Assembly: GCA_947500965.1 (NCBI GenBank)
Contig: CANMWW010000196.1
Span: 1 to 5,300 of the forward strand
DNA length: 5,300 nt
Direction of reading: 5' to 3'
Source of the DNA: Alphaproteobacteria bacterium
Lineage (GTDB): Bacteria; Pseudomonadota; Alphaproteobacteria; CACIAM-22H2
Notes under the pieces: generated by a model
Database searches by the model: none
What the model was told of the DNA's origin: nothing
The model's input: only the letters and a program-made list of their open reading frames with translations
Translations under genes and position numbers: made by a program
Part shown: positions 1 through 4,918 of the stretch, piece after piece
How positions within the stretch are numbered: position 1 is the stretch's first letter
Layout of the letters: every line of letters begins with the position of its first letter

Positions 1-315
1 CTCGCGATCGCCGCGATCGCCATGGCGGGGCTCGATGGCGTCCTGCGCGGCCTCGACCCGGGGCCGCCGCGCGGCGACGATCCGCGCCGCGCGGCGGGCG
101 CCACCTGGGACGTGCGTCGCCGCGCGGCCGACGGCTTCGCCCTCGACCTCGCCGAGGCGATCGTCGCGCTCGACGCCGACCGTCGCTTCCTCGCCGAGGG
201 CGGCGTGTTCGACGACGCGCTCGTGGAGGCGCTCGCCGTCGAGCTGAACCGGCAGCTGCGGGTGAACCGCGGGCTGCCGCACCCCAACGAGTACTACATG
301 TACTTCAGCGCCTGA
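1..315 (+). CDS. Glutamine synthetase family protein (GlnA-like), C-terminal fragment
   Basis: The gene enters from the left edge in frame 1, so only the last 104 residues are visible. Glutamine synthetase makes glutamine from glutamate, ammonia and ATP in the cytosol. The fragment follows the C-terminus of GlnA type I: MAGLDGVLRGLDPG matches the enzyme's AGLDGI...HPGE helix, LDADRRFLAEGGVF matches the LDxDxxFLxxGGVF block, and PHPNEYYMYFSA matches the terminal PHPxEFxxYxS signature. The adenylylation segment (NLYDLPPEE in E. coli) seems replaced by ATWDVRRRA, with Trp where the modified Tyr should be. It may therefore be a paralogue not controlled by GlnE, or a GS-like enzyme with another amine substrate. 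Catalytic residues lie upstream and cannot be checked. It converges on the HicA-like gene, 24 bp away. Family assignment is good; the exact substrate is unknown. Confidence 0.8.
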   Translation, partial: LAIAAIAMAGLDGVLRGLDPGPPRGDDPRRAAGATWDVRRRAADGFALDLAEAIVALDADRRFLAEGGVFDDALVEALAVELNRQLRVNRGLPHPNEYYMYFSA

Positions 316-343
316 CGGCGCGCGGCGCCGGGCCTGGCGTCAG
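312..343. terminator. Inverted repeat between convergent genes (possible bidirectional terminator)
   Basis: CTGACG (312-317) is perfectly mirrored by CGTCAG (338-343), with a very GC-rich 20-base interior. Each arm contains one of the two convergent stop codons: TGA at 313-315 on plus and the TGA read from 340-342 on minus. No T-tract follows on either side, so a classic intrinsic terminator is not shown. The position between convergent ends is the main support. Confidence 0.35.
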
Positions 344-606
344 ACCGGGAAGTCGCGCGCGGGGTCGATCCCGCAGGTTTCCAGGAACTTGCGCAACTGG
401 ACGACCTCGTCCTTCGACAGGTGGTGGTGCGCCGCGTGGAACACCGCGGTGTGGCCCTTCAGCGAGATGCCGATGCGCGCCTTCTGCCGGTTGTCGATCT
501 CCGCGCCGAGATGCGCGAGGGCCTTCTCGACGTCGTGCATCGAGATGTTCGCGCTGATCGGGTGCGCGAAGAGGGCGTGCAGGGTCTGGCGCTGATGGTG
601 GTTCAT
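340..606 (-). CDS. HicA-like (YcfA family) small protein, solitary
   Basis: This 88-residue protein resembles HicA/YcfA-family proteins with a small double-stranded-RNA-binding-like fold. In toxin-antitoxin systems HicA cleaves mRNA and is neutralised by HicB. Visible features are an N-terminal helix (HQRQTLHALFAHP), ALAHLGAEID (residues 29-38), the strand RIGISLKGHTAVFH (44-57), a His-rich turn (AAHHHL, 58-63) and a final helix EVVQLRKFLETCGI (67-80). HicA uses a conserved His in this central part, and several His are available (52, 57, 60-62). The start is supported by GAGGA four bases upstream (611-615) and a further AGGAG at 617-621. No HicB-like ORF adjoins it: neighbours are DUF1289 upstream and the convergent glutamine synthetase. 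It may be a stand-alone relative with a chromosomal role rather than an active toxin. The fold family is fairly clear; activity is unproven. Confidence 0.7.
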   Translation of the reverse strand: MNHHQRQTLHALFAHPISANISMHDVEKALAHLGAEIDNRQKARIGISLKGHTAVFHAAHHHLSKDEVVQLRKFLETCGIDPARDFPV

Positions 607-654
607 GGCTTCCTCGCTCCTGTCGTTGCTGGCGAAGCCAATCTGGGCCTCCTG

Positions 655-694
655 CGCGGGGATGGCCGGGTGCCAGGACGTCGCACTCCCCGCG
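655..694. other. Inverted repeat upstream of the HicA-like gene
   Basis: CGCGGGGA (655-662) pairs perfectly with TCCCCGCG (687-694) across a 24-base loop. It sits in the 93-bp gap between the DUF1289 stop and the HicA-like start. It shares bases 692-694 with the neighbouring 692-720 hairpin, so the two cannot form fully together. It could be a leader or attenuation structure, but GC-rich DNA makes such repeats common by chance. Confidence 0.25.
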
Positions 695-720
695 ACAGGT
701 CAGCGCAGGCGACCTGTCGC
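692..720 (-). terminator. Hairpin over the DUF1289 stop codon
   Basis: GCGACAGGT (692-700) and ACCTGTCGC (712-720) form a perfect 9-bp inverted repeat with an 11-base loop. On the minus strand the hairpin encodes the last codons and includes the first base of the stop codon of the DUF1289 gene. No U-tract follows, so it may be a weak terminator or an mRNA 3'-end stabiliser between DUF1289 and the HicA-like gene. Confidence 0.35.
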
Positions 721-882
721 CGCGCCCCGCCGCGCCTCGCGCAGGCGCGCCACGATGCGCGCGCGCTCGTCCTCGTCGAGGTCCGGCCAGCGCGCGATCT
801 CGTCGATCGAGCGACCGCAGCCGACGCACAGGCGCGTGTGCGGATCGAGCCTGCAGACCGCGACGCAGGGGCTGGCGGACAT
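700..882 (-). CDS. DUF1289 family small four-cysteine protein
   Basis: A 60-residue protein whose opening SPCVAVCRLDP, then LCVGCGRSIDEIARW, is the hallmark of DUF1289 proteins (PF06945 as I recall). Four cysteines (C6, C10, C19, C22) in a CxxxC-x8-CxxC arrangement suggest a small metal-binding knuckle, zinc or iron-sulfur. The C-terminal half (DLDEDERARIVARLREARR, residues 34-52) is a charged helix. The biochemical function of the family is not established. There is no signal peptide, so it is probably cytosolic. Its ATG lies 20 bases after the stop of the upstream VOC gene on the same strand, with no clear Shine-Dalgarno sequence, which suggests translational coupling in one operon. Family assignment is strong. 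Confidence 0.85.
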   Translation of the reverse strand: MSASPCVAVCRLDPHTRLCVGCGRSIDEIARWPDLDEDERARIVARLREARRGAATGRLR

Positions 883-902
883 GGCGCGGGCCGCGCCGGC
901 GC

Positions 903-1295
903 TCAGGGCTGCAGCGGCTCGAAGAAGGTGACGACGACGCCGTCCGGGTCGAGCATCGCGAATTCGCGGTTGCCCCAGGGCTTCTGCTCGAGCCTGCCGT
1001 CGGGATGCACGACGCCGCGGTTCACGCAGCGCGCATAGAGCGCGTCGATGCCGTCGACGCGCACGCGGCAGCCCGCGCGGGCGAGCAGCGCCGCGTCGTC
1101 GCTGCGGTGCAGGTGGATCTCCGCGCCGTCGCGCTTGATCGCCGCGAACTCCGTCGGCGCGCCGCGCGAATGGCTGCGGCGGAAGCCGAGCACGCCTTCG
1201 AAGAAGGCGACGGTGGCGTCGACGTCGCGCGCGGGCAGCAGCGGCACGGCGAAGGCGAAGATGGTCTCGGGGATGTCGAGGTGTCGCGTGTTCAT
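903..1295 (-). CDS. VOC superfamily protein (glyoxalase/bleomycin-resistance type)
   Basis: A 130-residue protein of the vicinal oxygen chelate fold. It opens with the first module, AVPLLPARDVDATVAFFEGV (residues 16-35) followed by LGFRR. GAEIHLHRSDD (57-67) forms the strand that closes that module. The second half has CRVRVDGIDALYARC (76-90) and the family's ending EFAMLDPDGVVVTFFEP (111-127). The metal-ligand His expected on the first strand is replaced (VPLL); His61/His63 and Glu126 remain. The pattern is closer to bleomycin-resistance-like binding proteins than to glyoxalase I, but the ligand cannot be predicted. The chosen ATG gives the usual family length. It has AGGA at 1306-1309 and GGGAA at 1300-1304 upstream, and the further N-terminal extension to 1427 is low-complexity. 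It probably shares a transcript with the downstream DUF1289 gene. Confidence 0.85.
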   Translation of the reverse strand: MNTRHLDIPETIFAFAVPLLPARDVDATVAFFEGVLGFRRSHSRGAPTEFAAIKRDGAEIHLHRSDDAALLARAGCRVRVDGIDALYARCVNRGVVHPDGRLEQKPWGNREFAMLDPDGVVVTFFEPLQP

Positions 1296-1344
1296 TGGGT
1301 TCCCGTCCTGCGCTGCACGACGCGGTCGCTCGCGCGACACGCGT

Positions 1345-1692
1345 TCAGAGCAGGAAGGATACCCTGCCGCCGGCCTGCGCGGATGCGGTTTGCGCGGTGG
1401 ACGAGGCGAGCCCGTCGGCGCGCGCATAGGCGCCGCGCGCGCCGCGCCAGTCCTCGATATGCGCGCCGCGCTGCGGGTTCTGCTGCGCGAGGAACTGCGC
1501 GACGAAGCTCACCGGCGTGCCGAAGAGCAGGCGCGCGGGCTGTGCGCGCTGCTCCGGCGCGCCGCCCGCGTCGTCGCCGCGCGCCTCGAACTCGCGCTCG
1601 CCCGCCTGCATGCGCTCGGGCATCCCGGCGGCGCGTTCCTGCGCGCGCGGCGGGACCCTGGGGGGGGGAGGGGGAAGGGCGAGGACGAGCAT
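1345..1692 (-). CDS. Small hypothetical protein with a C-terminal FVAQFLAQQ segment
   Basis: A 115-residue protein without a named family. The N-terminus is Pro-rich (LPPPPPRVPPR, residues 6-16), then a charged stretch (RMQAGEREFEARGDD, 27-41). The more protein-like core is LFGTPVSFVAQFLAQQ (56-71) plus DWRGARGAYARADG (81-94). Small alphaproteobacterial proteins with a similar 'P-F-[LV]-A-Q-x-[IL]-A-Q' segment and a terminal AY-R-A stretch come to mind, of unknown role; this is recollection, not a search. The start at 1692 has a weak GAAGAA upstream. Internal starts at codons 24 and 28 would skip the Pro-rich part, which is encoded opposite a 9-base G run. It lies 49 bp upstream of the VOC gene on the same strand, possibly in one operon, and is divergent from the c-di-GMP gene. 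Composition bias makes it less certain than its neighbours. Confidence 0.5.
   Translation of the reverse strand: MLVLALPPPPPRVPPRAQERAAGMPERMQAGEREFEARGDDAGGAPEQRAQPARLLFGTPVSFVAQFLAQQNPQRGAHIEDWRGARGAYARADGLASSTAQTASAQAGGRVSFLL
1652..1679 (+). other. G-run cluster, potential G-quadruplex
   Basis: Four G runs lie close together on the plus strand: 1652-1654 (3), 1660-1668 (9), 1670-1674 (5) and 1677-1679 (3). Loops are 5, 1 and 2 bases, fitting the intramolecular quadruplex pattern. The cluster covers codons 5-14 of the minus-strand hypothetical gene, on its template strand. Confidence 0.4.
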
Positions 1693-1872
1693 CGGTCGGG
1701 TTCTTCGCGAAGAAACATAAAAGCTTCCAGGGATTGCTTCAATCTCGCGGGTTGGAGAATCGTGGTTAGCGGAAATTAACCATTCCATCGACACGCCGCC
1801 GCGATTCAATATGCGATAACGGCGGACGAGGAGAATGCGTCCCGTCAAGGGCAGAAGGCGCTGGACGCGGAC
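1693..1872. promoter_or_regulatory. Divergent intergenic region with inverted repeat TGGTTA-N8-TAACCA
   Basis: This 180-bp gap separates the divergent hypothetical gene and the PAS-GGDEF-EAL gene. It is clearly more AT-rich than the surrounding coding DNA, as expected for promoters. A perfect inverted repeat, TGGTTA (1763-1768) and TAACCA (1777-1782), could be an operator. A loose sigma70-type pair for the rightward gene is TTGGAG (1752-1757), 17 bases, then ATTAAC (1775-1780), which overlaps the repeat. The match to consensus is weak and no transcription start can be fixed. Confidence 0.35.
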
Positions 1873-3645
1873 ATGGCCGGCACGGGCAACCAGGACGAAG
1901 CAGCAATGGAACACCGGCGCCTCGTCGAGGCGATCGGCGCCGCCGGCGACGTCGCCTATGCCTGGGACGTGCGGTCGGGCTCGCTCGACTTCCTTGGGCC
2001 GGTTCCTGACACGCTGGGCGCGCAGTTCGCCTCCCTTCGCACCGCGGACGGCTTCGCCGCGCGCATCTTCCCCGAGGACGCGACGCTGCGCGCCGAGGCG
2101 CTGGCACGGCACCTCTCGGGCGCCGGCGCCTATGAATGCGAGTACCGCATCCGCGACGACCACGACGACCCGGTCTGGGTGCACGACCGCGGCATCGCGC
2201 GCCGCGACGCGGCGGGCCAGCCGCTGTCGATCGCGGGCGTCCTGCGCCTGACCGGCGCGCGCAAGGCGCGCGAGGCGCAACTCGAGTACCTCGCCAACCA
2301 CGACGAGCTCACGGGCCACTACAACCGGGCACGCCTCAAGGATTCGCTCGAGCAGGCGCTCGGTTTCGCGCGGCGCTACGGCGTCCCCGGCGCGTACATG
2401 GTGATCGGCATCGACAAGCTCGGCCCGATCAACGACGCCTTCGGCCACGAGGCCGCCGACGCCGTCATCGTCGCGGTCGGCCGGCTGCTCGACCGCACGC
2501 TGCGCAACACCGACGTGATCGGGCGCCTGGGCGGTGACCGCTTCGGCGTCGTGCTCAGCCACTGCCCCGTCGCCGACCTCACCGCGACGGCGGACAAGAT
2601 CCTCGCCGCCGTGCGCCAGGCGCGGATCGAGACGCCCGGCGCCGAGCTCCACGTCACCGCGTCGATCGGCGGCGTCGCCTTCCACGAGCACCCGCCGATG
2701 GTCAGCGAGGTGATGAGCCGCGGCGACACCGCGCTCCACCAGGCCAAGCAGCAGGGCCGCAACTGCTTCACCCTGCACCAGGACTCGCCCGCGCATCGCG
2801 AGCAGCGCCGCCACGTCGTGTGGATGGTGGAGGAGGTGCAGGCCGGGCTGAAGGACGGCCGCGTCCTGCTCGCCTACCAGCCGGTGGTCGACGCGATGTC
2901 GCACGCGGTCGACCACTACGAGTGCCTGATCCGCCTGCGGCGCCGGAACGGGCAGTACGTCCCGGCCGCCTCCTTCATCCCCTTCGTGGAGCAGTCGGGC
3001 CTGATGCGCCAGGTCGACCGGCGCGCGCTCGAGCTCGCGATCGAGGAGCTGAGCGCGCACCCGACCCTGCGCCTCGCGGTCAACGTGTCGGGCCACACCA
3101 CCAGCGACCGCAGCTGGCTCAGGATGCTCAACGCGCTCGTGCGCGGGATGCCCGAGATGGCCGAGCGGCTCACGGTCGAGATCACCGAGACCGTCGCGCT
3201 CGAGGACATCGACGAGACCGCGCGCTTCGTGCGCAGCCTGCGCGACCTCGGCTGCCGCGTCGCGCTCGACGACTTCGGCGCCGGCTACACGAGCTTCCGC
3301 AACCTCAAGGCCCTCGCCGTCGACTGCGTGAAGATCGACGGGTCCTACGTGCGCGGCCTCGAGGACAACGTCGACAACCAGCTCTTCGTGCGCACGCTGC
3401 TCGGCCTTGCCGAGGGGCTGGGCCTGGTGACCGTCGCGGAATGCGTGGAGACCGCGCCCGAGGCGGCGCTGCTCACGCGACGCGGCGTGCGGTTCCTGCA
3501 GGGGTGGCATTTCGGCAAGCCGGAGATCGACCGGCCCTGGCTCGCCGCGCCCGTCCAGGCCGCGCCGCAGCCGGTCGCGGCCGCCGCGGGCCAGTCGCCC
3601 GCGTCGCGGCTCACCGTGCTGAAGGGCGGTCTCGCCGGGGGCTGA
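1873..3645 (+). CDS. PAS-GGDEF-EAL protein, probable c-di-GMP phosphodiesterase with degenerate GGDEF
   Basis: A 590-residue cytosolic signalling protein with no membrane segment. Residues ~15-130 form a PAS_3-like sensor (CEYRIRDDHDDPVWVHDRGI, then IAGVLRLTGARKAR). Residues ~140-300 are a GGDEF domain: HDELTGHYNRARL, GIDKLGPINDAFGH, an I-site-like RNTD at 211-214, and GGDRF (220-224) instead of GGDEF. Cyclase activity is therefore doubtful. Residues ~315-555 are an EAL domain. The signature is ECLIR (Glu350), and the other expected catalytic positions are present: Asn404, Glu436, Asp466-Asp467 (DDFGAGY), Lys487 (VKIDG), Glu523 and Gln543. The likely reaction is hydrolysis of c-di-GMP to pGpG, tuned by PAS and GGDEF. 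The C-terminal tail is Ala/Pro-rich. The start at 1873 has a distant AGAAGG (1853-1858). ATG 1906, twelfth codon, with AGGA nearby is an alternative. It converges with phaR, with 12 bp between. Confidence 0.93.
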   Translation: MAGTGNQDEAAMEHRRLVEAIGAAGDVAYAWDVRSGSLDFLGPVPDTLGAQFASLRTADGFAARIFPEDATLRAEALARHLSGAGAYECEYRIRDDHDDPVWVHDRGIARRDAAGQPLSIAGVLRLTGARKAREAQLEYLANHDELTGHYNRARLKDSLEQALGFARRYGVPGAYMVIGIDKLGPINDAFGHEAADAVIVAVGRLLDRTLRNTDVIGRLGGDRFGVVLSHCPVADLTATADKILAAVRQARIETPGAELHVTASIGGVAFHEHPPMVSEVMSRGDTALHQAKQQGRNCFTLHQDSPAHREQRRHVVWMVEEVQAGLKDGRVLLAYQPVVDAMSHAVDHYECLIRLRRRNGQYVPAASFIPFVEQSGLMRQVDRRALELAIEELSAHPTLRLAVNVSGHTTSDRSWLRMLNALVRGMPEMAERLTVEITETVALEDIDETARFVRSLRDLGCRVALDDFGAGYTSFRNLKALAVDCVKIDGSYVRGLEDNVDNQLFVRTLLGLAEGLGLVTVAECVETAPEAALLTRRGVRFLQGWHFGKPEIDRPWLAAPVQAAPQPVAAAAGQSPASRLTVLKGGLAGG

Positions 3646-3654
3646 GCCCCGGCG
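3633..3654. terminator. GC-rich hairpin between convergent genes
   Basis: CGCCGGGG (3633-3640) and CCCCGGCG (3647-3654) are a perfect 8-bp inverted repeat with loop GCTGAG. The loop carries the TGA stop (3643-3645) of the PAS-GGDEF-EAL gene. The hairpin fills the 12-bp gap before the phaR stop. No clear T-tract follows, so a bidirectional terminator or 3'-end stabiliser is inferred from stem strength and position. Confidence 0.5.
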
Positions 3655-3657
3655 CGT

Positions 3658-4311
3658 TCACTTCCTCGCCATCTCCGCGAGCTGGCGCTGGATGGCTTCC
3701 ATCTGGCGGCGCAGCTCGTCGAGCGACGGCGCCGCCGGCGCGGCGGACGCGGGCGCGGCCTGCTCGGGCCTGGCGCCGGGCTGGGGCTGGCCCTGCGCCT
3801 GGGCCTGCGCGAAGGGCGCCCACACCTGCGACATGGCGTTCTGGAACAGCGCCATGTTCTGCTTGCTCATCTCCTCGAGCTGGGGCCCGAAGGGGAAGAA
3901 GCCGCCGAAGGCCGCCTTCATCGAATCGCGGAACTGGTCCTGGTTGTGCGAGAAGGCCTGCATCGAGGCCTCGAGGTAGCGCGGCACGACGGATTGCAGG
4001 TTGTCGCCATAGAAGGCGATGAGCTGGCGCAGGAACCCGATCGGCAGCAGGTTCTGCCCGCCCTTGGATTCCTCCTCGACGATGATCTGCGTGAGGACGG
4101 CGCGCGTGATGTCCTCGCCGGTCTTCGCGTCGTGGACGACGAACTCCGTCCCCTGCTTGACCATGGCGCAGAGGTCCTCGAGCGTCACGTAGCTGGACGT
4201 CGCGGTGTTGTAGAGCCTGCGGTTCGCGTATTTCTTGACCCTGACGACCTTGCCGTCCCCGGCAGGCGCGGCCGACGCGGTCTGGTCGTCGGGTTTTTCC
4301 GTCGTGGTCAT
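3658..4311 (-). CDS. phaR: Polyhydroxyalkanoate synthesis repressor PhaR
   Basis: A 217-residue regulator of PHA storage. PhaR binds DNA to repress phasin and PHA genes, and leaves the DNA by binding PHA granules or short PHA chains. The N-terminal domain (about residues 20-82) has the family signature VKKYANRRLYNTATSSYVTL, then DAKTGEDITRAVLTQIIVEE. The PHB-accumulation domain follows (about 87-125: LLPIGFLRQLIAFYGD and VVPRYLEASMQAF). A Phe-rich segment (FGGFFPFGP) and a Gln/Ala/Pro-rich linker (168-195) lead to a C-terminal amphipathic helix, SLDELRRQMEAIQRQLAEMA. The start at 4311 gives the usual short N-terminal tail; no good Shine-Dalgarno sequence precedes it, and the longer upstream extension is an artefact of GC-rich DNA. 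It is divergent from the small protein and PhaC-like genes, its probable targets, 63 bp away. Confidence 0.95.
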   Translation of the reverse strand: MTTTEKPDDQTASAAPAGDGKVVRVKKYANRRLYNTATSSYVTLEDLCAMVKQGTEFVVHDAKTGEDITRAVLTQIIVEEESKGGQNLLPIGFLRQLIAFYGDNLQSVVPRYLEASMQAFSHNQDQFRDSMKAAFGGFFPFGPQLEEMSKQNMALFQNAMSQVWAPFAQAQAQGQPQPGARPEQAAPASAAPAAPSLDELRRQMEAIQRQLAEMARK

Positions 4312-4374
4312 TCTGGCATGATGGACGCGAAGCCCGTGGGCCGCAAGGCCCGCACGCCCGCGCGAGGACAGGCC
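4312..4374. promoter_or_regulatory. Divergent control region between phaR and the small PHA-locus gene
   Basis: Sixty-three bases separate the two divergent starts. It holds GGGCC-GCAA-GGCCC (4338-4351) and the overlapping GCCC-GT-GGGC (4332-4341), either of which could be an operator. GAGGACA (4364-4370) is a good ribosome-binding site for the plus-strand gene. PhaR autoregulation and repression of the divergent gene would fit, but no published PhaR site could be matched by eye. Confidence 0.35.
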
Positions 4375-4770
4375 ATGAGCGAGAACGAGGATCCGGAAGC
4401 GCTGGCGCGGCGATTCCTCGACCTGTGGCAGGAGCATGTCGCCGCGTCGGCGGCCGATCCGGCGATCGCCGAGGCGATGCAGCGCCTTGCCGTCGCGGGC
4501 GCGGCCGCGCCCGCCGCGTGGATGGCGATGTGGACAGGCGCCGCCGCGCGCGCGCAGCATGGCGCGTCGCATGCAGCTTCCCCCGACGCAGCCTCCCGAC
4601 ACGCGCCGCATGGCGCCGCGCCCGCTGGGGCTGCACCTGGCGGCGGCGGCGGCGGCCTGGACGGCCTCGCTCGCCGCATCGACGAGCTCGAGCGGCGCGT
4701 CTTCCTTCTGGAGCAGCCTGGCGCGCGAGCACCCCGGGCTCGCAAGCGCCCTCGCGCGGGCAAGCCCTGA
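4375..4770 (+). CDS. Small PHA-locus protein, phasin- or PhaM-like (function inferred)
   Basis: A 131-residue protein in the PHA locus with no firmly recognised family. Residues 5-40 form a helix, EDPEALARRFLDLWQEHVAA followed by DPAIAEAMQRL, reminiscent of the N-termini of granule-associated or synthase-partner proteins. A low-complexity Ala/His/Pro/Gly linker (about 57-94) follows, then a heptad-like helix LDGLARRIDELERRVFLLEQ (95-114). The end is a very basic tail (RAPRARKRPRAGKP). A granule-binding helix, an oligomerising coil and a DNA-binding-like tail together recall PhaM or PhaF, which tie PHA granules to the nucleoid. This is analogy, not homology I can prove. The start is fixed by GAGGACA at 4364-4370; the two in-frame ATGs at 4318/4321 are less likely. 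Its 3' 160-200 bases overlap the PhaC-like gene in another frame. Confidence 0.65.
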   Translation: MSENEDPEALARRFLDLWQEHVAASAADPAIAEAMQRLAVAGAAAPAAWMAMWTGAAARAQHGASHAASPDAASRHAPHGAAPAGAAPGGGGGGLDGLARRIDELERRVFLLEQPGARAPRARKRPRAGKP

Positions 4771-4918
4771 GGCGCTGCGCGACGCGCTGTCGCGCGAGAT
4801 CCGCGCGCGCGCCGCCTCCTTCCTGCGCGGCATCGAGCTCTATCGCCGCCATCCCCATGCCCGCGCCGCCGCCCGATGGCCCGTCGCGTGGAGCGAGGGC
4901 ACGACGCGGCTGCCCTAA
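4571..4918 (+). CDS. PhaC-like alpha/beta hydrolase, N-terminal part only, cut off at the junction
   Basis: In frame 2, PRPLGLHLAAAAAAWTASLA, then SFLRGIELYRRHPHARA and WSEGTTRL, resemble the N-terminal region of the short PhaC-like alpha/beta-fold hydrolases found beside phaR in Rhodospirillales-type genomes. In those, as I recall, a motif like 'EGTTRLLDYG' leads into the hydrolase core. Here the reading frame stops directly after GTTRL with Pro and TAA (4916-4918), exactly where the DNA turns plant-like. The lipase-box Cys or Ser, Asp and His are therefore absent. PhaC enzymes polymerise hydroxyacyl-CoA; short relatives may depolymerise PHA or assist. Codons are G/C at third positions through 4610-4912, supporting real coding. 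Start candidates are ATG 4571 and ATG 4610, neither with a clear Shine-Dalgarno sequence; 4610 minimises overlap with the upstream gene. The last two codons belong to the foreign tail. Confidence 0.65.
   Translation: MQLPPTQPPDTRRMAPRPLGLHLAAAAAAWTASLAASTSSSGASSFWSSLAREHPGLASALARASPEALRDALSREIRARAASFLRGIELYRRHPHARAAARWPVAWSEGTTRLP

Noticed and set aside
1345..3510. A 721-codon open frame on the minus strand opposite the PAS-GGDEF-EAL gene
   Set aside because: Its product is low-complexity (Arg/Ala/Val/His-rich) and antisense to a gene with clear domains. In DNA this GC-rich, stops are rare in shadow frames. Only its last 115 codons, beyond the overlap, look plausible.
2820..4022. A 400-codon plus-strand frame across the EAL region into phaR
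   Set aside because: Its Arg/Pro/Ala-rich product has no motif and overlaps two well-supported genes in other frames.
1..4912. CRISPR array, tRNA, rRNA or insertion sequence in the bacterial part
   Set aside because: No regularly spaced repeats, cloverleaf-like segments, rRNA-like stretches, transposase motifs or flanking terminal repeats were seen.
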